A DNA stretch of 64,000 bases, taken from NCBI GenBank assembly GCA_000697355.1, contig JNEN01001209.1, positions 1 to 64,000 of the forward strand, written 5' to 3'. Source of the DNA: Syncephalastrum monosporum B8922 (Eukaryota; Mucoromycota; Mucoromycetes; Mucorales; Syncephalastraceae). Under the pieces are notes generated by a model, which worked only from the letters and a program-made list of their open reading frames with translations, was not told the DNA's origin and searched no databases. This document shows positions 57,768 to 64,000 of the stretch, one piece after another. The position numbers and the translations under genes are program-made. Within the stretch, counting starts at the first letter, position 1. Each line of letters opens with the position of its first letter.

Positions 57768-58800
57768 GTTTAGATGGAGCCTTTATACTTATTCTGCGTT
57801 ATTATGTACAGTAATTCCGGTTCACATGATACATTGGTGTCCTGAAGGTAGTCTCCCCCTGTACGCGATTAATATTTAGTACGTACAGTAACTGACTCAA
57901 GCTGATAGACAGCGTGACATCCTCTGACTCCCCCCTCAGCTATAAACAGGCAATAGAGGATAGTATGCAATATAATTTACACCTGTGATACTTCTTTTGA
58001 CGTCAGGGCCCCCTCGCATGCAATGATTCGACTGTAACCCGGTCCAGAGCATATCCTTATTATTATTGGGTCTTTCGATGCGGTTATAAAGAGGCAGATA
58101 ACGGATGCTACCTGACACCCCTTTCGCTGAAGAGTTTGACATAATCTCGCCTCTTTTGTACGCTCATGCCCCTCCATCCAGAAGTCTTCTGCTTTTTTTG
58201 TTTTCCACATTTTTTAACGCATGTCAGCACACTCATTTGATGTCGGGTTTTTTTTCGCTGTTCCTTCTGCCTTCCCTTTCTTCATTCTAATGTCTCCTCC
58301 CGTCCCCCCAATCAGCGGTAAAGAGCCAGTAGTAGCTTGTACCGCAGGCAATATAAAGGCGTGTTTTGCGAAATGTCTTTGGCGTCGCTCACCAAGTTAG
58401 GAGGGTCACATTGGATGAATTATTGAGACTTCTAGAGCGGATTTGGACGCACGGCCACCCGGGCGCGTCGCTTTGATGAGAGGCTACCTGCTGTTTCGTG
58501 CGGCAAATGACAAGAACAGGCTTCGCATGTATGTTCAGAAGAATATTTTACAAAAGAACGACCATGAGCTTATCGTACGCTATCTAGTGCAGTCGTGCAA
58601 AACAAAAGAAATCTGATGTCTGTTCCCCTTCTGCCTTGCATTTTCGTGACGTGACTTTTTATATACGCGAGAATTTGGGCGGTGTTTCTGCAAGATGAAG
58701 AAAGAAAAAATGCGAGGCGAGTGAATATCGTCTTTGTCCTGGAGTCCCTTCCCTTTGTCCGGTCAATCAAAGACATTCATTCTTTGTTTTATCTGTCGTC
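57768..58800. other. Intergenic right flank of the array and NUP188 promoter region
   Basis: AT-rich with pyrimidine runs; minus-strand and plus-strand short frames here lack coding composition. A short AT-poor patch lies near 58440-58470. No gene is seen. Confidence 0.5.
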
Positions 58801-61800
58801 ATGGCGCCTCATTCGGATCAACTGGATGAGCGATACGCTGGGTAAGTATAAAGATAAAAATACAAGCGGTCCCTGATTGGACAACATTATACGCGACGTG
58901 CAAAACATAAGAATGGCAACTGAAGGATGTATACGGCAGGACATATCGAAAACTATTTGATACGATCGAACGTGGCGCCGACCAGTGCTCGTTAGATCGT
59001 CTGCAGACGGCGCTAGAGGAGCGAGCACGCGACCTAACGCTCGGCCTGGATTGCTTCGGACGGCCCAACGCGACTGCGCGTAGCAAGGTTCAATCGGGAT
59101 CGGTGGCCCATCAAGGGAGATCCTTCAAGCTCGACGCAAACGAAAAAGACCTCGTCTTGCTTTTTGCGGATACATTCAGCATCAATGAGCTCATGTGCGC
59201 CTGCCTGTGGGAGGCCTTTCGACGCGAACACGCCCCAACCAGTGCGGACGATGCGCTCAAGGTCGAGTTCATGACATTTTACCACGAGGAGCGGCTCTCG
59301 GTGCTGCAGTGCGTTGCTTCGCTCTTGCGTGTCTCCTACGACGAGTCGCACCCGTTCCACACCGTGGCTGCGCAGGCTCTCGATAAAGTGCTCGACGAGG
59401 GCGATGAATTCATCGAGCGGCTCCTGACCCAGTTCAAGGCACTCGTACGCGCGAATACAACCCAGGCACAGCAGCTCTTTGCAGCTATCCCGGCCTACGT
59501 TTGGGCGAAGCAGCGTCTCTCGGAGCAGAAGGCTTTGCTCGAGATCGTCGCGGTCTACTACTTCTCATCGCCTTGCCATCCCAAGCGTGCGCTTGCCTTC
59601 TTGGAGGAGTTTGAGGAAACCAACTTTGGCTTGCAGCAAACGTCCTGCCACATGCTCGATCGCGAGGGCGAGCTCTGGCGGGACGAGGTCTCGTATCTCT
59701 GCATGCTCCTGTCGATTCAGGTCCTCAATCTGCCCTTGCTGCGCCGGACCGCCCTCTCGCCACGACCCTCGGGCGATGTCCTCCTCCAAGCGCCCGAGAT
59801 CCTCGTTAAAATGGGCCAGATCGTTCCCTTTCTCGGCGATCACCCGACCCATGCGCCCTTCCTGCTTGCCTGGTCGTACCTGCTCAGCGTCGTCGACGAA
59901 CTCCTGCAGACAGCCTCTCCTGTTGCGTACGCTAACGTGCGCAAGCTAATCGACGGCGAGCTCGACATGCCCACGACCCGGACCGGTCTGCGCGGCACCG
60001 TGCGCCAGGCCGTGCTGGACGTGCAGCATCACGCACAGACATACCGTCTCTTCGCCGGCCGTGCCCTGAAGCTCGATGTCTTTGACACCCTTTCGGCCGT
60101 GCTCGGCAGCGCGCTCTGCGACACAGACGCGCCCAACGATCTCTGCTACCGGTCGACAATCAAGCATCTCCTCAGCGGTTTCTTTTCAAAGACCCACCCA
60201 TCGCTGATCCCCGAGCGTAGCTTTGACGACCTCATCGATTGCGTCTCGAGTCTGTTTGAAAAGCAGACCGTGATGTGCGAACAGTTTTGGCAGGAGGACA
60301 TCCACCACGAGGATCTGGCCGTGCTGCTCCGCATCACCCGCCTGCGCTTCCCTGTCGCCTTCAAGCCTTTCATCCAGCTCCTCTCCTCGCTCACCGGCAG
60401 CCGCAGCGCCACCACCGACTCGCTCGCGGCCAAACACGTCTTCTCTTACCTGCAGGAGATCGCCACCATCACCGTTTTGCTCAAAGACAGTGTCGATGTG
60501 AGGATGAACACCCTCAATGAGGTTACCGTCGTCGAGGCCAACCAGGCCATCCATGTCATGCCCGACCTACCCGGTCTGGCCGCTCTCACTATCCCCGCCG
60601 GGGCCCGTGGCTCGCTCTACTCGCCTGAGCAGCGCATCGTCCAGTTCAACGTACATTACTCGGGCTGGAAGCTCCTCACCGGCATCTTGGCTGCCTTTGT
60701 TACCCAGCACAATCAGAGCTCGCCCGACATGGACGATCCCAACCACGACCTGGACGGCACCAATGTCGACACCGTCACGGCTATCCTCGTCCTCATCCGT
60801 AACCTTCTCAGCGCCGACCCCGCTCTCGCTACCGTCCTCGCTGATCACATGCAGGCGGGCCGCACCTCGCACACACCAGTCCTCGTTGACTTGCTCTGTA
60901 ACATCGTGTCGCTTGGTTGCTCTGTCCAGCCGCACCCGATCTCTGCCATCACCGCTGCACTCGAATGCCTTAGTCTGCTGCTGCCCTACTTTCGCGATCC
61001 GATCTGGCAGTACCTCCACACCTCGCCCTTCTTGCCGCGCCCGAGCGTCGCGAATGCCGTCCTGTCTATGCGCAGCAACAAGGCGGCTGCGCAGTTGCAC
61101 CAGCTCGTCAGCAAGGAGGAACGCAAACGCGGCCGCTACCCGCTTATGATGGCCTTCCTCGACCTAGTCAAGGCCCTGGTTGGCGATGTCCAGCAGAGCT
61201 GGTGGCTCAGCTCGGCCACGACACAGCAGCAGCAGGTTGAGACCCTGTACGCCTGCCTACATTATCTCATGCTCGACGTGTTTCCGGCCTATGCAACCTG
61301 GCCCTATAAGCTCCTCATCGACCGCTTCACGCTTGGTGCCAAGGTGCTCGAAATCTTTATCGAGGTCATCGACTATTTCCAGGACCCGGTCGGTGATGAC
61401 GGCACCAACAAGATGACCTTGGGTCAGCTGCGCTCGGGCCTGGTCCGCAATTTTCTCAATGACGGAGGCTCCTACTTGATCGCGCCACTTCTCGACCTGG
61501 TCAGCGAGGGCGCCCAGACGGCCAATACCCTTTTCCACCAAAGTCGACCGCAGGAGGCTCGCCGCGCTGAGCGCCTGACCGAGCTCATGTTCATCTTCAT
61601 CAAGCTTCTCCTCCAGCAGCAGCTCGAGGCGAGCCGCCAGGGCGCCAAGGAGAGCACGCTTGAACGGCTGATGCTCGAGCGCGTCACGGGCACAGGCAGC
61701 CCTGACTTCCTGCTCCAACTTACCAAGCACATCTATTATCAGCACCATATCTCGCTCCAGATCCTCTCCACCCATATCGTCACCCTCCTCTGCCGCAATC

Positions 61801-64000
61801 TCGTCGGCTGGTCTGTCAAACCTGACTTTGTCCGCCACCTCGGCGACAAGCAGCAGGCCCAGTCCATCATCAAGACCTACCTCGCGGTGGCCCAGGACAA
61901 GGACCAGGACGAGCGTCTCCTCACTGCCATCTGGCAGATGATCACGCTTCTCCTCGAGACCCAGCCCAGCCTGTCCGTCCTCTTTTTGGAGTGCAACGAC
62001 CGCGTCTTGCCCAGCCCAAAATCTGCCATCAAGCTGCTCGAGGAGCAAAAGAAGAAGCGACAGACCGCCGCTGCCTCTCCGCCCACCGAGAGCGACTCTG
62101 CCGTGCGCGCGGCCGTTGACTTACTCGGCCACTGGGAGGAGCTCATGTACGAGAAGCCCACTGTCTTGTCCAATGTCCTGCGCTTTCTCGCCACCTTTTG
62201 GGAGACCGCCTATCAGCACTATGCGCTGGTGCAGTACACGCGAAGTGACAGCGCGCTCTGGGAATGTCTGGGCCGCATCCTGCTCAGCCAGCACAGCATG
62301 ACCTTCTCTCACAAGGATCTCACCTTGAGCGCGCCTGACACGGCCGAGGACATGAGCGCGCTGCCTAGCGTCTCCGTGTCCAACGAAAACGCCAACGTCC
62401 GCCGCGCCTGCTGTCTGCATATCTCCAAAGCAATGGTGATGCGTATCATGGCCCTCGAAGTCCACCTCACGGCGGGCTCCAACAATCCCAGCACCAACAC
62501 GAATACGAGCGCATTGGCCGAGAAGCTGCCTGCGGGCCTGCGGAACCAGTTGCAGCGCATCAGCGAGACCCAAAAGATGGACTACCTTCAGTCGATCTGC
62601 GTGCGCAACGATTACAACGCCGCATCGCGCGCCAAGGTCCGCGACGGCGCCGAGAAGCTACTCGGTATGGTTGGGAGCTCGAACGCGGCACGTCTGGTGT
62701 ACACGACCGGCCACGTCGGCTTTGGCGACGACGGCGCGAGCGGCGAGCCACGCCAGTACGGCGACTTTTATCTATACGACCTTCGACAGGCCGAGGCGCG
62801 TGTTCGGTCTCTGCTCGACGAGATTCAAGCCAAGTACCGCGTTGCCGATCACGAAGACACTATTGTCACGCCGCAGGTCCACGCATTGCGTGAGATCAAA
62901 AAGACTGCGCATCAGGTGCTCACCGATCTCTGCCTCGCCAACCACAACGCCTCGCTCGTCGACGCCCAGAACGTGCTCCAGCAGGCGTACGTCCTCTTTA
63001 GCGAAGCATGCGCCGGCCACGATACCGAGCTGCTTTGGCCCACCAAGAATACGGATCTACGCGCCAACGGCCTTTATGACCTGCTCCTTAAGCTCCTGGC
63101 GTATCTCGAGAAAGACCCGCGCGATGACGGCGTCACCCTGACCGTCTACAGCCGCATCGTCACGCTCCTCCGGGCCCTGACTGAGAACTGGGTTGATGCG
63201 AACCAGAGTGTCCTCCTCGGCAACAACGCGAGCCATCGCCGGGCCTACGCCAATCAGGCATTTGCGCTCCTCATGCGCTACAGTGCGCTCATGCGCCGTG
63301 AACCGTTTACTCTCCTCGAAAGCATCAGCGAGCACCTCGCCGTGCCCTTCCATCGACCGCTGCTCGAGGCCGTACTGCTGCCCCTGCGCACGCTGCGCCG
63401 CGTCCACGGTAACCTGCCCAACAAGGACCAGACCGAAAAGGTCCTGGGCGATCTCCTCGACAGCGTGTGCGAGAGCTTCCAGATGATGGTATACAAGGCG
63501 GCCGCCTTCCGCGCCAAGGCCGACCAGGTCTCACCCGAAGCGAACGAGGCCTGCGTCAAGGACTTGACCGTCACCGTCGCGCTCCTCGTCGAGCTCATCC
63601 GGCCGACCTACCAGCCCGACACACAGCGATGGATGTCCCATCTCGGCAAATACGACACGATTGGCGCGCTGCTGCGTCTCACACAGGAAGGCATTGCCAT
63701 CATGGTCAAAGAAGTGGCCGAGTAAGTCGAAGTCATAGGGTCTGCGTTGGACAGAGCGATACTCATTTCTTCTCATTTTATTCAACTCCACTTAGACAAA
63801 ACAACGCGGCGAGCATCCACATTACACCGTACGCAGAGAATGCATTCTTTCTTTTGCTCGACTTGGCAGCCTACCCCGTCATCGCGTCTGCCCTCGTCGC
63901 AGGCGGCCTTCTCGAACTGCTCTGCAACAATGCGCTTACGCCGCACCTCCAGCGCGGCGCGCTCGACATGTTCTTGCGCTTCCAACAGAACGGAGCACAG
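58801..64000 (+). CDS. NUP188: Nucleoporin NUP188 (5' part, continues past the window)
   Basis: Exons 58801-58841, 58940-63721 and 63796 to the window edge give 1676 residues so far; the C-terminus is outside. The long helical-solenoid protein matches NUP188 rather than NUP205: INELMCACLWEAFRREH, MTFYHEERLSVLQCVASLLR, EQKALLEIVAVYYFSS, HAPFLLAWSYLL, and the SH3-like insert PAGARGSLYSPEQRIVQFNV followed by HYSGWKLLTGIL. NUP188 is an inner-ring scaffold of the nuclear pore and pairs with NIC96/NUP93 (family knowledge). The second exon is 4.8 kb without interruption and GC-richer with C-ending codons, unlike the intron-dense genes elsewhere. The apparent stop at 63723-63725 lies in a consensus donor (GTAAGT) and is spliced out. 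Confidence 0.92.

Noticed and set aside
63723..63725. TAA stop of NUP188
   Set aside because: It lies in a GTAAGT donor; splicing to 63796 continues a helical, in-frame sequence to the window edge.

Overview
This window is nuclear DNA of a fungus. Most genes are split by many short introns (about 50-120 nt, GT...AG with TAAC/TAAT-like branch sites), intergenic DNA is AT-rich with long homopolymers, and the gene set is fungal (a UPF0643 protein, an EFM7 methyltransferase, a Myb/SANT-like DNA-binding protein, a hexose transporter). Animal-like genes that baker's yeast lacks or has diverged are also present (WDR70, RBM25, PXMP4, a Gdown1/POLR2M-like protein). Together this suggests an early-diverging filamentous fungus, most likely Mucoromycota (Mucorales-like). 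The species cannot be named from the sequence alone.

Layout. 1-3.8 kb is a graveyard of Ty3/gypsy retroelements: two related LTRs, then a frameshifted RNase H/integrase/chromodomain remnant ending in a third LTR. 4-9.6 kb holds a LisH-WD40 gene, WDR70, a small tail-anchored protein and an MDR-family reductase, tightly packed and convergent. 9.6-12.3 kb is gene-poor, with a possible pseudo-exon and a TATA-driven microgene. 12.3-24.7 kb is dense: an F-box protein, a 15-exon condensin subunit SMC4, a UPF0643 protein, EFM7, and RBM25 divergent from EFM7. 25-32.5 kb has a secreted GDSL hydrolase, two small genes, an ICMT-like methyltransferase and the Gdown1-like gene. 32.5-40 kb contains a spliced locus of unclear coding content, a sugar transporter and an orphan gene. 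40-50.4 kb holds mitochondrial proline dehydrogenase, a Trp-repeat orphan, a C2H2 zinc-finger protein and a Myb/SANT-like protein. 52.9-64 kb has PXMP4, an orphan with a possible anticodon-binding-like fold, a 5 x 137 bp tandem array, and the 5' part of NUP188, which runs off the right edge.

There is no operon or pathway cluster; this is ordinary eukaryotic housekeeping content. Several genes act in nuclear processes (SMC4 in condensin, WDR70 and RBM25 in chromatin/splicing, Gdown1-like on RNA polymerase II, NUP188 in the nuclear pore), but that is not evidence of functional clustering. Exon models were built by hand from splice sites and reading frame; in each multi-exon model marked confident, the lengths close in frame.

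The observations most worth a second look are the apparent fungal Gdown1/POLR2M homologue, the 13-nt microexon coding part of the SMC4 ATP-binding loop, the recent 137-bp tandem array, an 18-bp perfect palindrome next to a TATA box ahead of a 56-codon gene, and a spliced locus at 33.4-34.1 kb.
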